A DNA stretch of 64,000 nt from VXNE01 sp965261535 (GCA_965261535.1 OZ253469.1:1674001-1738000), one strand, 5' to 3'; counted from the first letter of the stretch, positions 34,812 to 43,671 are shown. Numbers and translations: made by a program. The notes: generated by a model from the letters alone, not told the origin.

Positions 34812-36263
34812 CTACTCACCCCCTTGCTCGTAGATCTCCCCGGAAAGAGCGATCTGGATGGCGACGAGAGGATTGTATCCGCGGTTTCGCATGGTTTGCA
34901 GGTAGCTGGAGATACGGCAGTAGGCTTGGGCAAATCGCTCGGTGCGGAAGCAGCCCGACACCTTCTGTTTCACCTTGCTCATTCGAAGGTCGCGCTCGGC
35001 CCGGTTGTTTGTGAAGGGGACGCTGGACTCCTCGGCGAACAGCAAGACCGCCTGTTCGTGCTTCTTCAACCGTTCCCAGAGGTTGTGCGCATCGGACTTG
35101 GCGATTCTGCCGCGTTTGCCCTTGGGCCGGGCGGGGATGGGCGGCAGTTCCTTGCCGCCGCGCGTGAGGATGTTTCGATAGCGTTTGCGCAGGTTCCGGT
35201 ATTCCCGCTCGGTCACCTGCTTGGCGTCGCTCGCCGACACCTTGGCGCAGGTTTCCTTGAGCAGTCGCTTCATGTTCCTGGCCCAAGGGTATTGATTGGA
35301 GTCTACGACGAACTGCAATTCGCGCAGGAGATGCGAGCCGCAAAGCGCGTGGCCGCAATGATCGTAGGACAGATACGACGCCCAGCAGTCGTGCACCACG
35401 ACACCGCCGTAGCGGGGGATGATGCCGATGTCGTCGATGGCCTCGCAACCGCGTTTGCGGTGCAGGCGTTTGACGGTGATCTCGCCGCCGGAATAGACAT
35501 GGATCCAGTGGTTCTTCCGATCCACCCGCAGCGAGGTCTCGTCGGCGTTCAAGGCCGGCATGCGGAGCAGTTCGTCGATGGCCGTCGCCTCCCAACGTTC
35601 CAGCGCCGCATGCAGTCGGATCACGAACTTCAGCAGCGTCGCCGGCGAAATGGCCACATCGATCAGCGTCTCGACCGACTTCAGCACCCGGTCGAGGGGG
35701 ACCATCCGGGCGATCAGCAGGTTCATCATGTAGGCCTTGAGGCCGTTGCCGTACTGCAGGGGACCGCACATGTCCGCCGGGAATTGCCCCGTCGTCCGCT
35801 GCCGGCACCGGGGGCAATCCTTGACTTGCGCGTCGACGTGATGGACGACCTTCTCGAACAGGATGTCGATGCGCGTGCGCCGTGGCTTGGACTGCGATGG
35901 CGTACTACCGAGATCGGCGCCGCGGTTCGCGCAGGCGTCGACCGCCGCCACCTCGGTGGTGGTCACGGTTCGGCTATGGCGCGACCGGGCATCGTTTTGC
36001 GTCACGCCCTTGCCCTTGCCACCGGGCCGGGTCGCCGCGGTCTCGTCCTTGCTCGTTTGCGAGGGCGGGATGCTCGAATTGCGGCCGCCCTTGCGGGTGG
36101 TCTTCTCCATGAAGATCGCCATCAGCACTTCGAACAGCATCAGCAGGGCGTTGAACAGCGCGCGCGTTTCCGCCGACATCTTGTCCGCCGCGGACAGTTT
36201 CCCGAACTCCGCCTTCAGGCGCTCGAACTCCTCGCGCAGCGATTGCCGGTTCACCGTGGCCAT
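34812..36263 (-). CDS. tnpC: IS66-family transposase (TnpC)
   Basis: A 483-residue transposase. N-terminal coiled coil (LREEFERLKAEFGKLSAADK), a linker with GGRNSSIPPSQTSKDE, a zinc-ribbon (CPRCRQRTTGQFP, after KDC), and the catalytic domain with LNADETSLRVD, VVVHDCWASYLSY and the C-terminal TNNRAERDLRMSKVKQKVSG. The acidic residues of the DDE triad are in ADETSL, HDCWA and NRAERD. The frame is intact. The gene ends four bases inside the element boundary. Confidence 0.92.
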   Translation of the reverse strand: MATVNRQSLREEFERLKAEFGKLSAADKMSAETRALFNALLMLFEVLMAIFMEKTTRKGGRNSSIPPSQTSKDETAATRPGGKGKGVTQNDARSRHSRTVTTTEVAAVDACANRGADLGSTPSQSKPRRTRIDILFEKVVHHVDAQVKDCPRCRQRTTGQFPADMCGPLQYGNGLKAYMMNLLIARMVPLDRVLKSVETLIDVAISPATLLKFVIRLHAALERWEATAIDELLRMPALNADETSLRVDRKNHWIHVYSGGEITVKRLHRKRGCEAIDDIGIIPRYGGVVVHDCWASYLSYDHCGHALCGSHLLRELQFVVDSNQYPWARNMKRLLKETCAKVSASDAKQVTEREYRNLRKRYRNILTRGGKELPPIPARPKGKRGRIAKSDAHNLWERLKKHEQAVLLFAEESSVPFTNNRAERDLRMSKVKQKVSGCFRTERFAQAYCRISSYLQTMRNRGYNPLVAIQIALSGEIYEQGGE

Positions 36264-36272
36264 GGCCGCCGC

Positions 36273-37004
36273 TCAGCCGTCCTCGGCCTCGACCGCCATC
36301 ATCGCCGCCAGCACCGCGAGGCGCTCCGCCCGCGGCATCGCCTGGTAGCGCCCGCCCCAACTCGCCGCCTTGCGCTTGATGGTCTGGCGGTGGGTGAAGT
36401 TGCGGCCCGCGCGGCTGGCCCAATGCACCCGGTCCGGGACGAAGTTGAACCACAGCTTCTCGGTGCGCACCCCGCCCCGGTTCATGACCTGCACCTCCAG
36501 CCTGCGCCAGCCGCCGAGCAACCCGTCGTACAGCGCCGAGGGATAGCCGGACAGCATGACCTGGCAGGGCAGGGTCTTGAGCAGTTCCAGCAGCTCGACG
36601 TGGTCGGCCTCCCCGTAGTCGAAGCGATAGCGACGGCCCGAGGTGCGGGTGCGCATCAGGTAGGGCGGGTCGCTGTAGACCAGCTCCGAGCCCCGATAGT
36701 CGTACTCGGCCAGAAACCGGTGCGCGCAGCCGTGAATGCGTTGCACGGGGTAGTCGCAGTCGAACTTCGCCAGAGCCCGCCCATCGAGGTCGATGCCGAT
36801 GTTGTGCAGCGCCGCCGGCTTGCGCTTCATGATCGCGCCGCCGCCGAGGTGGGTCTCGATGTAGGTGTCGTGCGGCGGCATCATGGCAATGATGGGCTGG
36901 CATAGCCCCGAGGTCGCCTTCGATCCGAAATAGGCCAATCGAGAAGATCCGGCAATCCGTACGAAGGCCACACCATAGCGATGAGGCGCTATGATGTCAA
37001 GCAA
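36273..37004 (-). CDS. DNA adenine methylase (D12 class) carried by the IS66 element
   Basis: A protein of about 243 residues with TTG start at 37004; a GTG at codon 11 is an alternative. It has SRLAYFGSKATSGLCQPII and ETHLGGGAIMKRKPAALHNIGIDLD (AdoMet site, D12/Dam-like F-x-G-G-G variant), then catalytic motif IV YSDPPYLMRTR (D-P-P-Y at residues 112-115). The C-terminal part ends WFNFVPDRVHWASRAG. It lies nine bases upstream of tnpC inside the element. It probably methylates adenine in a short target. A role in regulating or protecting transposition is plausible but not shown. Confidence 0.8.
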   Translation of the reverse strand: MLDIIAPHRYGVAFVRIAGSSRLAYFGSKATSGLCQPIIAMMPPHDTYIETHLGGGAIMKRKPAALHNIGIDLDGRALAKFDCDYPVQRIHGCAHRFLAEYDYRGSELVYSDPPYLMRTRTSGRRYRFDYGEADHVELLELLKTLPCQVMLSGYPSALYDGLLGGWRRLEVQVMNRGGVRTEKLWFNFVPDRVHWASRAGRNFTHRQTIKRKAASWGGRYQAMPRAERLAVLAAMMAVEAEDG

Positions 37005-37094
37005 TATCCGACGGACGCGCGTGGCCCATAGCGCGGGACGCCTTTCAGGCTATGCTCTCTCGGGAATGAGGTCGGGTAGGGGGTGAGTAGTTAC

Positions 37095-37152
37095 GTCCCG
37101 GGAAGATCACCGTGGTACGAATGCCGTGGTCCTGCTCCTCCTTGAAAGTGCC
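37095..37152 (-). pseudogene. SDR gene, middle segment between IS66 and island
   Basis: The reverse frame reads GTFKEEQDHGIRTTVIFPG, the SDR region after the catalytic Lys that ends in the conserved PG(L). It joins directly to GLTDTPLV at 34807 once IS66 and one copy of GTCCCGGG are removed, and to GLAHGT at 53601 on the other side. It is bounded by AGTGCC (37147-37152), the left edge of the island. Confidence 0.82.
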
Positions 37153-37257
37153 CCACGGCCGGCGCCTTCGGCTTCGCCCGTGGCCCGGCCCCGCTCGTCG
37201 CCCATGGATCAACCGCCCCAGGTCGCTGGCGCTCCCCGGAGGCGTTTGTTCCATGGC
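37147..37257 (-). repeat. Dispersed GC-rich repeat, copy 3, at the island's left end
   Basis: The unit 37153-37257 matches copies 1 and 2: GGCGCCTTCGGCTTCGCCCG through GGTCGCTGGCGCTCCCCGG to TTCCATGG, with several base differences. The hexamer AGTGCC sits on its left (37147-37152), but its right side reads CAGCGAAG rather than AGTCCC. The matching right-hand AGTCCC occurs 16.3 kb away at 53601 beside another TTCCATGCG. Confidence 0.65.
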
Positions 37258-37369
37258 AGCGAAGCCACTTTTCATAACTCCCCGTTTCTAAAGGATTTTT
37301 CGCCTTTTTTTAGGGGATTATATAGGGTAGTACCCAAAGACCAGACGGATGAGCCGTCCGGTCAATGCG

Positions 37370-37531
37370 TTAGGATCGTTTCTCGCGCACTTCGACGGGA
37401 CTCAAAAGCGCCTTCGCCAGTTGTTCCGGCGTGGCGTCGATTCGGAACTCTTCTTCAAGCTCCGCTTTCGTCGGCGAGTAGGTCGAAGGCGCGACCTCGA
37501 CGACTCGCGGCTTCTTCGGCTGTTGCTTCAT
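37370..37531 (-). CDS. Small passenger protein, 53 residues
   Basis: The frame starts MKQQPKKPRVVEVAPSTY and ends EVREKRS. It begins at an ATG that overlaps the stop of the 77-residue gene (ATGA, 37528-37531), so it is translationally coupled. It is basic at the start and acidic in the middle (KAELEEEFRIDATPEQLAKALL), with a ribosome-proximal leader inside the preceding gene. No family is recognised. The coupling and the IS1595 context support it as a real gene. Confidence 0.5.
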   Translation of the reverse strand: MKQQPKKPRVVEVAPSTYSPTKAELEEEFRIDATPEQLAKALLSPVEVREKRS

Positions 37532-37761
37532 TCCTGTTTCTCCCGGATCGCCGCCAGGACCTCGTCGAACCTCGCGTCCACGGCGTCGAACCTCGCGTCC
37601 ACGGGGTCGAACCGCCTATTTAGCCCGATGTTTTGACGTTCGAACGCTTCGTCCAGCGCGTTTCTGACATCACGATTGATGCTGGCGCGCATATCTTCGA
37701 GCGCGATTTTCAAGTCGCCCTTGGTGGCGTAGTCGTCGGGATTGGCAGGGTTCGTAGCCAT
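37528..37761 (-). CDS. Small coiled-coil passenger protein, 77 residues
   Basis: It starts MATNPANPDDYATKGDLKIALEDM and continues with heptads (RRFDPVDARFDAVDARFDEVL), predicted to be a coiled coil without a membrane segment. Similar heptads occur in the DUF1640-like protein at 522-917. It is the first gene of a two-gene unit inside the IS1595 transposon. Function unknown; modules of small coiled-coil proteins commonly oligomerise or act as antitoxin-like partners. Confidence 0.5.
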   Translation of the reverse strand: MATNPANPDDYATKGDLKIALEDMRASINRDVRNALDEAFERQNIGLNRRFDPVDARFDAVDARFDEVLAAIREKQE

Positions 37762-38536
37762 CGTCGGTTTCCTCTGTCCACCGCGACGAACGGAATCATA
37801 TCGCGGCGCAGAACTGAAGGATACGCCAACTGCGACAGGCTGTCACAGTCTCATGCTATGCTGAGGCACTTGCGCTGTAGGGTTTTTCGCCGGACCCGGC
37901 CGGATTGCGGCTGGTTGCCCAGCAATCAGAGGCTCGGCGAGGCGTGCGGGGGCGCGACAGATGGTCAAACTGGTCGTTATGGGGTCTTCACGGTGTCTAA
38001 ATGCGAATCGTTCCTACTTCGACGGCTTGGGGTAAGCACGGGGCGTTGGGGTGGAAATCTCGGATTCAAGGCCCGTGAAGTCGGAAAACGTCCGAAATGC
38101 CGCGTTTCTTGGGGTAAAGAAAAAATCCACCGCCCGCAAGCCCTTTGTTTCAGCGGCTCTCAGAACAGCGCAAGTGGCTCTATGCTGACACCCGCAAACG
38201 TTGAGGCCGGCCCCATTGTCGGGTCGCCCGCTGAATACGACAGCCGAAACTAGGACAGGGGTAGCTCCCCGGTCCCGGCGAATAGGCGGGAAATTTCACT
38301 GGCTGTGCCGTGACGTTTGCAACGGCCCGGCGTCAGCTTGGCAGAAAAAAAGGCGAACCCCAGACAAGCCTACAACTCATCCGGGGTTCTTCCGCGCTTT
38401 GAGGTTGCACCATCAGCGCGGCGGCTCGCAGCATATCTGCGGTCGCCAGATATAGATAGAACGAAACCCTCTGAGCGCATTTCGAAGCACGGAAAGTGCC
38501 CCTTTTTGCGTGGCGCATCCGTGTGCGGAGGGATTG
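37762..38536. other. Non-coding part of the IS1595 transposon
   Basis: No convincing gene is seen in these 775 bases. There is a weak stem (GAACCCC at 38355-38361 with GGGGTTC at 38383-38389), which may be a terminator or a chance inverted repeat. Confidence 0.4.
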
Positions 38537-39013
38537 ATGATGAACCGCAAGATCATCCCATTGGTTTTTCTTATGGCGGTGATCCCGTGCGCCGTTTCGA
38601 TTCCACTCCTTGCAGAAACTGTCAGCGACGAACTCAACTATCAGTTTCTCGTCTGCGGCACGTTTAATATTCAAGTTGTAAGCCAATTCGAAGACGATGA
38701 TACGGCCTTCCTCAAGCATCAGTTTCGCGACAAAATCGGAAACCGGCTGCGCCAAGCCGTTCAACGCGACAATCTCTTCTATGAAGGACCTCAGTACCCT
38801 GCGAGGTTGGTGGCGTTGATTTCTGTCCACCGTAGCAGCGGGTTTCAGGCCGTCAGCCTAGTTTTTCAAAGAACACTCTACGAACCAATGTCGAATCAAC
38901 TCAAAATGATTACGACTTGGGAAGCTGAAAAAAAACGTATGACAGGAGCCGATGAGCGGGAGCTCATGAAAGATCTTTCAGATCTTGCATGGAACAAATT
39001 TTTAAGTTATTGA
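38537..39013 (+). CDS. Secreted passenger protein of unknown function
   Basis: A protein of about 158 residues. ATG at 38537 or 38540 starts MNRKIIPLVFLMAVIPCAVS, a signal peptide with probable cleavage after LLAE. The mature part contains ELNYQFLVCGTFNIQV, HQFRDKIGNRLRQAV and a charged C-terminus. No lipobox. It is oriented opposite to the transposase. Base composition is AT-richer than the surrounding genome. No family is recognised. Confidence 0.55.
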   Translation: MMNRKIIPLVFLMAVIPCAVSIPLLAETVSDELNYQFLVCGTFNIQVVSQFEDDDTAFLKHQFRDKIGNRLRQAVQRDNLFYEGPQYPARLVALISVHRSSGFQAVSLVFQRTLYEPMSNQLKMITTWEAEKKRMTGADERELMKDLSDLAWNKFLSY

Positions 39014-39307
39014 ATTTGCACGAATTAGACTGATCGTCATTTAGCCTGATTTCCGGCGCCACCGCCGCGCCCGAACGCCCTTGTTCCCTCGCGTCAGCGC
39101 AGCGGATCCCGCTGCCAAAACTCCTAGATCAATTCATTTCGAGATTTGCGGTCGTCAACACCGCCCAGGCATGCAAGGAATCTAGTGTCATGCCCCGCCA
39201 TGCGCGGACCATTCAAGTGCTGCGATTGGCTGGATATGGGGATGAATATTGGAGCGAGGATCCTTAGTCCCGGAGTTCCCCGGCAAATCGAAGCGCCTTC
39301 GGGGACT

Positions 39308-39604
39308 TTACAACGATGGAACACCCAAACGCCTCAGTTCGCGTTCGAGGCGCAGGACCATTTTGGAGCCTTCCTTGATACCGGATTCCAGCGTCGAAAC
39401 TTCTTCTTCCGTCGTGTAGACAATCGGTTCTTGCTGGCCTACGAGATGGGTTTCCTTTGATGCCGCCTCTAGTCTTTGGGAGAGACGAGCGGCGCTTTCG
39501 GACAATTGACGCGCTCTTGTGCATTTGCATTGCAGACTCTTGACGGTCGCATTGTAGTCGTCGATCGCTCGGGCGATAAGAATTCCTTTCTCTTCGTCGG
39601 TCAT
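39308..39604 (-). CDS. Passenger protein coupled to the IS1595 transposase
   Basis: A 98-residue protein whose ATG overlaps the transposase stop (ATGA, 39601-39604). It is helical and charged (LQCKCTRARQLSESAARLSQ, then EEEVSTLESGIKEGSKMVL), with heptad-like spacing. No known domain. Direct translational coupling to the transposase suggests an accessory or regulatory role in the element. Confidence 0.55.
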   Translation of the reverse strand: MTDEEKGILIARAIDDYNATVKSLQCKCTRARQLSESAARLSQRLEAASKETHLVGQQEPIVYTTEEEVSTLESGIKEGSKMVLRLERELRRLGVPSL

Positions 39605-40572
39605 GAACGCGCTCCTGACGCCTTCCCCGTGGGAGCAATGAGTTGGCAGTATTTTAGCCGCTTTCCGACGAGTCCGAGAACAACCGAACCCATCTGTTCA
39701 ATGGTGTCCGCATCGCGGATGTTGTGGCGCCCGGAGAACTCCCGGACGTACCGATCAAGGTGCTTGGGACTCATCTTGTGAAAGGTTCCCTTATGCGCCC
39801 GCTTGAGCATCGACCAGAAGGATTCGATGCCCTGAATGTGGACATCGCCGCGCACGTATTCGCCTATGCCGTGACGGACCGAAGCATGGTCAAGAATGTC
39901 CTCGTATGCGGCCGCTTCGTCGCTGTAGACCGTCGCCCCTGATTCTATGGTGCGATCTAGGAAGCCGAGCAACGTCGCCTTTTTGGTGTCGTCTACGACT
40001 TCGGCCCGTACTAGATTCGACTTCCGATCCTTGACACCGACAACAGCCGTCTTGCCAACGGTGCCGCGGCCGGCGTTGAGCTTGTCCTTTTCGTGCTTGT
40101 TGCGCTCTCGCCCGCCGAAGTAAGCCTCGTCAACCTCGACGGGGCCGCTTGTGGGAAGGGTCGCATTCGCCTCGAACGTCTTGCGGATGCGGTGCGCCAG
40201 ATGCCAAGCGGTCTTTTGGGTGACGCCGAGATCCCGATGGAGCTTCATGCTCGACACGCCCTTGAGTGACGTCGTGACCAGGTAGATCGCGATGGCCCAG
40301 GTCTGGTAGCCGAGATTGGACGCTTGCATGGCGGTCCCCGTCTTGACGCTGAACCGCTTGCGGCAAACCTTTTCGCGGCAGCGATATGGCATCGTCGGAT
40401 GGGACGCGCCCGACTGGACGTTGAGCGATCCGCAGTGCGGGCAGGCCGGGGTATCGCCCCATCGCTGCGCGGCGAACCACGCTTCTGCCGTGGCATGATC
40501 CGGGAACATTCGGAAAAGATCGGAAAGGGTGATTCCCTTTCGGTGTGCTTTGCCGGGAGCCTTTTGTGTCAT
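39601..40572 (-). CDS. IS1595-family transposase (ISXO2-like DDE)
   Basis: A 323-residue transposase. N-terminal zinc ribbon with CPHCGSLNVQ and CREKVCRKRF, a helix-turn-helix region around LHRDLGVTQKTAWHLAHRIR, and the ISXO2-like catalytic domain with VEVDEAYFGGRERNKH, TVYSDEAAAYEDIL and IQGIESFWSMLKRAHKGTFH. The two Asp residues are in VDEAYF and SDEAA and the acidic third residue in GIESFW. The frame is intact. Start is at ATG 40572 or the MTQKAPGKAH codon. Confidence 0.92.
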   Translation of the reverse strand: MTQKAPGKAHRKGITLSDLFRMFPDHATAEAWFAAQRWGDTPACPHCGSLNVQSGASHPTMPYRCREKVCRKRFSVKTGTAMQASNLGYQTWAIAIYLVTTSLKGVSSMKLHRDLGVTQKTAWHLAHRIRKTFEANATLPTSGPVEVDEAYFGGRERNKHEKDKLNAGRGTVGKTAVVGVKDRKSNLVRAEVVDDTKKATLLGFLDRTIESGATVYSDEAAAYEDILDHASVRHGIGEYVRGDVHIQGIESFWSMLKRAHKGTFHKMSPKHLDRYVREFSGRHNIRDADTIEQMGSVVLGLVGKRLKYCQLIAPTGKASGARS

Positions 40573-40657
40573 CCGATAGGTGCCTCAAAGAACGTGGGTA
40601 CTATTCTATCAGATCGTTTCGGGTTTGGGTACTACCCTATATAATCCCCTTTTTTTA

Positions 40658-41450
40658 TGACCGCTAGCCAACAAAACGAGACCCTCCCAGACCGCGCAGT
40701 AGTGCCGCCGCCTGCGACGCCCTGACGCTGGATCGCCGCTCGGGGCCTACCGTCCAGGCAACCCGAATCCCATCCTACCCAGCGCCGCCGGCCCTCGCCA
40801 CCTCATCCGTCGTTCCACCCGTCGCATGTGCGTGATGCGCGTCAACGCAACCCCGGGCATTCTCATCCGTCGTGCCGCTGCCGTTCGCGTTGTCCTCGGC
40901 CGCGGCCGGGTCAAGGGCCGCCAGGGCGCCCGGCTTCGCCGGGCGCGACCCCTTGACGCGGTGGAGGCGGTCCCGCGCCGCCAGCAGGGAACGGGCGAAG
41001 CGGCCACCGCCCGCCGCATCCCGCGGCTGCGTCGCGGCATCCCCAGCGTCCTCGCAACCCGCCCGTTCCCTGCCTTCGCGGCGAGCGACTCCCGGCAGCG
41101 GATGGATGCGGGTCCAGCGTTCCCGTTCGAGATTCTCGCGGTTCGGGATTGGCCCATTCACGGGCAGCCTCTTCGGGGCGCATGCCTTGTCGGCACCGCG
41201 CTCTATTCGCCGCTTCCAACGGGCGTCAAACAGTCTTCACCGGGGCGCCTCGCGGCGAACCAAGCCCGCTGGCGCGGTCTTGGCCCATGCGGGTGACGAT
41301 CGCTTGCGCTTCCGCCCTCCGGGCGGTGATGCCGCTCCAGGTTCCAGAATTCGGCATCCCGGTGTGCGCGAGGCGGAAGCCGCGTTCCGCCGGCTCTTCG
41401 ACGCCGACAACAAGGCCGCCGGGTAGCGCCTTAATCAGAACGGCGGATTT
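40658..41450. other. Gene-poor stretch right of the IS1595 transposon
   Basis: No clear gene is seen. One weak reading frame of 43 codons on the minus strand (41226-41357; starts MPNSGTWSGITARRAEAQ) could be a small gene, low confidence. A hairpin GCGCCCGGC...GCCGGGCGC lies near 40925-40945. Other frames here are long only because of high G+C. Confidence 0.35.
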
Positions 41451-41669
41451 CTACCCTGACTCTCGCTGGACGGCAGGCGACGCCTCCCCCCGCAACTTCA
41501 GCCCCAGCGCCCCGACCACCCTGAGAATCGTGTCGAACGTCGGCACGCGTTCGCCGGACAGCGCCTTGTAGAGGCTCTCCCGTGACAGCCCGGCGTCGTT
41601 CGCCACCGGCGCCATGCCCCGCGCGCGGGCGATCGCGGGCGATGTCGCGGTCTTGGTCATGTTGTCCAC
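41451..41669 (-). pseudogene. HTH antitoxin fragment, HigA/RelB-neighbour type
   Basis: A 72-residue frame reading ...IARARGMAPVANDAGLSRES then LYKALSGERVPTFDTILRVV and ALGLKL. This is the C-terminal helix-turn-helix part of the addiction-module antidote proteins that pair with HigB/RelE toxins. The family's N-terminal 25-30 residues are missing, replaced by MDNMTKTATSP, and no toxin gene is adjacent. It may be a degraded antitoxin or a shortened regulator. Confidence 0.6.
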
Positions 41670-41732
41670 CTACAGGTTACGCGCGAGGCGCAGGGCCGTC
41701 TCGATGTCGGCGCCCTGGGTGTCGCCGAACGC

Positions 41733-42596
41733 TCAGGTGCCCGCGTAAATCCCGACGACCCCTATCCTCGAGTGACCGAGTGCCACCGCGATTTTGCGCC
41801 GTGCGTCAGTGTCGATCCTCCGCCTCGCCCCCGTCAGCGAACGCTGCCGCGGCCCGCCGGCCGCCGGAGCCTTCCAGCCTGTCAGTTCCTCGTACCTCAA
41901 GACCGTGTACGCATGTCTCAGACCATGCATTCGGTACAGGCCCGCCGCTCGCGTCTGGCTTTCGTAGATCTTCATTTGCTGCCTGTAGTTGCGCTCCGGC
42001 GGGATCAGCGCGCCGCTTCCCGCCAGGTGGCGGGCCTCGTCGAGCAGCTTCCGCTGGCTGTCTTTCAGAACGGGCACCTCGCGCGGGCGGCCGCCCTTGG
42101 TGGTCGATCCCTTCAGTCGGATGCGGTCGCCACGGTCGTCGCGCGCGGGCGTGAACTTGATCGCCTCCTCCCGCCGCAGGCCGAACGCCTCTTCAAGACG
42201 CAGCGCCATGGCGACGTGGGCGTCCCTGACGAGCGCCAGCTTGTCCGGGTCGAGGACGACGCTCTTGTCCTCGTTGGTCACGTACTCGCGGTTGGCGATG
42301 CCGAGTGCGCCGTTGGAGGGCACCACGCCCGGCCGCCCGATCCGCGTCGCCCACCAGCGGACGTGCGCCATGCGGTTCTTCATCGTCCCGATGGAGCGCC
42401 CCTGGCGCTTCCACTCCCTGACCAGCGCTACGACGTGCTTGCGCCTGAGCCCCGTCGCGCGCAGCCCCTTGAACCCCAGATCGTGGAGGGTGTCCGCCAT
42501 CTGTGCGAGCGCGTAGGAGCGCGCCGTGCGGGTGCCGTGGGAGCCGTCGTCTTGCGCCGCCCGCAGGCGCTTCAGATCGTAGTTCAGGTCGCGCAC
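41733..42596 (-). CDS. Tyrosine recombinase, Integrase_1 family
   Basis: A 287-residue integrase with Phage_int_SAM_2-like N-terminus (YALAQMADTLHDLGFKGLRAT) and Integrase_1 catalytic domain. Catalytic residues: Arg in LRREEAIKF, Lys in STTKGGRPREVPV, H-x-x-R in MHGLRHAYTV and the Tyr nucleophile in GVVGIYAGT near the end. It seems complete although short. Related recombinases are found in integrative elements. A second recombinase with similar HGLRHAY lies at 50515. Confidence 0.82.
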   Translation of the reverse strand: MRDLNYDLKRLRAAQDDGSHGTRTARSYALAQMADTLHDLGFKGLRATGLRRKHVVALVREWKRQGRSIGTMKNRMAHVRWWATRIGRPGVVPSNGALGIANREYVTNEDKSVVLDPDKLALVRDAHVAMALRLEEAFGLRREEAIKFTPARDDRGDRIRLKGSTTKGGRPREVPVLKDSQRKLLDEARHLAGSGALIPPERNYRQQMKIYESQTRAAGLYRMHGLRHAYTVLRYEELTGWKAPAAGGPRQRSLTGARRRIDTDARRKIAVALGHSRIGVVGIYAGT

Positions 42597-43529
42597 CGCA
42601 ACCTCCTTCTCGCCTGCCTACCTCGCCATCCCCGGCGAACGGCCGGGTCACGTCCTCCCCTGGCCGGAACGCTATAGCGGGTGCCCGCGGCCCCGTCAAA
42701 GACCGCGTGTTGAGCAATTCGGTAAACGGGAGACGGCGCGAAACGCCGTGCGCCTGAGCGCCGCCGGTTGCGCCTCTGGAAGTTTTCTCGGTGGGAACGG
42801 AAGGGAATCTACCGCGCCCGGCGCCGCGTCAGCGGCCCGGGCCGGCGTCCGGGTTAGTTTTGCTGGGCGATCCGCCGTCCTTCGACGAGGACGATCCGGA
42901 CCCGCATGTCTGCGTGAAGCCCCAAAAGATGCAGTTGCCGTGCCGTCGCTTGCGGCGACCCCGGCGTGTCTTGCGACATGGGCCGGCGGCCTCTTGTTCG
43001 GCGTCGATGGCGTCCCGGGTCTCGGTTTCCAACCGCACGCGGGGGATGCCTCCCCGGCCCCGCGACCGCCTCGGTCGCCACGACAGTCCCGGCTTCGATC
43101 AAGGACACTGTCACCTTGTCCCGTCGTGCCCCGCGAGTCGTCAGATGGTCTCGCGAAGCCGCCGCCCTGCCGTGTTCGGATGCTCTATGCCGCCTGTCAA
43201 AAAGCAGCGCATCCTTGTCGATTCGCCCCCGCCGCCTTTCGGCCGCGTGGCGCATCCGTGCCGACGGGGTGCATCTCCCCATGCGATCCGCGATACTCCC
43301 GCATCGGAATTGCGTGGCACCTCGGCGTCGGCAGCCACAAGCTATGGCTGCCCCGCCAACGCAGGATTTCCGCCTGCCGTCCGGTCTCCCGGTCTGTCGG
43401 AGTGGCCTCCGACCATGCCGCCATAGGGCGGCTCCAAAGATGGCTCCAGAATAGCACCGGCACCAAGGCGGCACCATCGCCGCGTGTTTAGCACGCCTGC
43501 CGCTACTGCGCTCCGGCGCCGTTCAGCGC
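42597..43529. other. Gene-poor stretch of the island
   Basis: No supportable gene is seen in these 930 bases on either strand. All long frames lack codon bias and family resemblance. Confidence 0.45.
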
Positions 43530-43620
43530 CCCGTCACTACCGGGATTTTGCGTGGCGCGAAGCGCATTCGCCGCTACGCTTTCGCGTCGTTTCGCTCCCC
43601 ATTGCGCCGGTAGTGACGGG
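43530..43620. repeat. Inverted repeat, 14-bp arms around a 63-bp centre
   Basis: CCCGTCACTACCGG at 43530-43543 and its exact complement CCGGTAGTGACGGG at 43607-43620. It lies 28 bp from the cruciform at 43648-43671, downstream of the DGR-like target gene. It might be a regulatory or recombination structure. Confidence 0.5.
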
Positions 43621-43647
43621 CGCTCGTGCCCACCGGCCCCAGATCCG

Positions 43648-43671
43648 CCAAGGGGGGCCAGCCCCCCTTGG
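43648..43671 (-). other. DGR-type hairpin/cruciform downstream of the variable region
   Basis: Arms CCAAGGGGGG and CCCCCCTTGG form a 10-bp stem with a 4-nt loop. It starts 31 bp beyond the stop codon of the formylglycine-generating-enzyme-like gene. DGRs such as that of Bordetella phage BPP-1 have such a stem-loop shortly after the variable region, needed for target recognition. A terminator function is possible but there is no T-run. Confidence 0.6.

Larger units (their letters stand above)
34808..37094 (-). mobile_element. IS66-family element with adenine methylase cargo
   Basis: A 2287-bp element. Terminal inverted repeats start GTAACTACTCACCCCCT at both ends (34808 and the complement of 37078-37094). 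It is flanked by the perfect 8-bp duplication GTCCCGGG at 34800-34807 and 37095-37102, the duplication length of IS66. It has a TnpC-type transposase but no tnpA or tnpB, like the ISBst12-type subgroup, plus a DNA adenine methylase gene. It is inserted in an SDR gene. Confidence 0.92.
37313..40649 (-). mobile_element. IS1595-family transposon with passenger genes
   Basis: Perfect 26-bp inverted repeats begin GGGGATTATATAGGGTAG at 37313 and end with the complement at 40649. Flanks are the 8-bp duplication TTTTTTTA at 37305-37312 and 40650-40657, the length known for IS1595. The 3337-bp element is about three times a simple IS1595. It carries the transposase, a coupled 98-residue gene, a secreted-protein gene and two small coupled genes. 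The perfect ends and duplication suggest recent insertion. Confidence 0.9.

Noticed and set aside
40775..41426. Long overlapping frames on both strands right of the IS1595 element
   Set aside because: They arise from high G+C, are rich in Arg/Ala/Pro, and show no family motifs or consistent ribosome sites.
42854..43477. A 207-codon frame upstream of the integrase
   Set aside because: No motif, no ribosome site and strong G+C-driven composition; the opposite strand has equally long frames.
43648..43671. Hairpin read as an intrinsic terminator
   Set aside because: There is no T-run and its size, loop and distance from the variable region fit a DGR structure better, though termination cannot be excluded.
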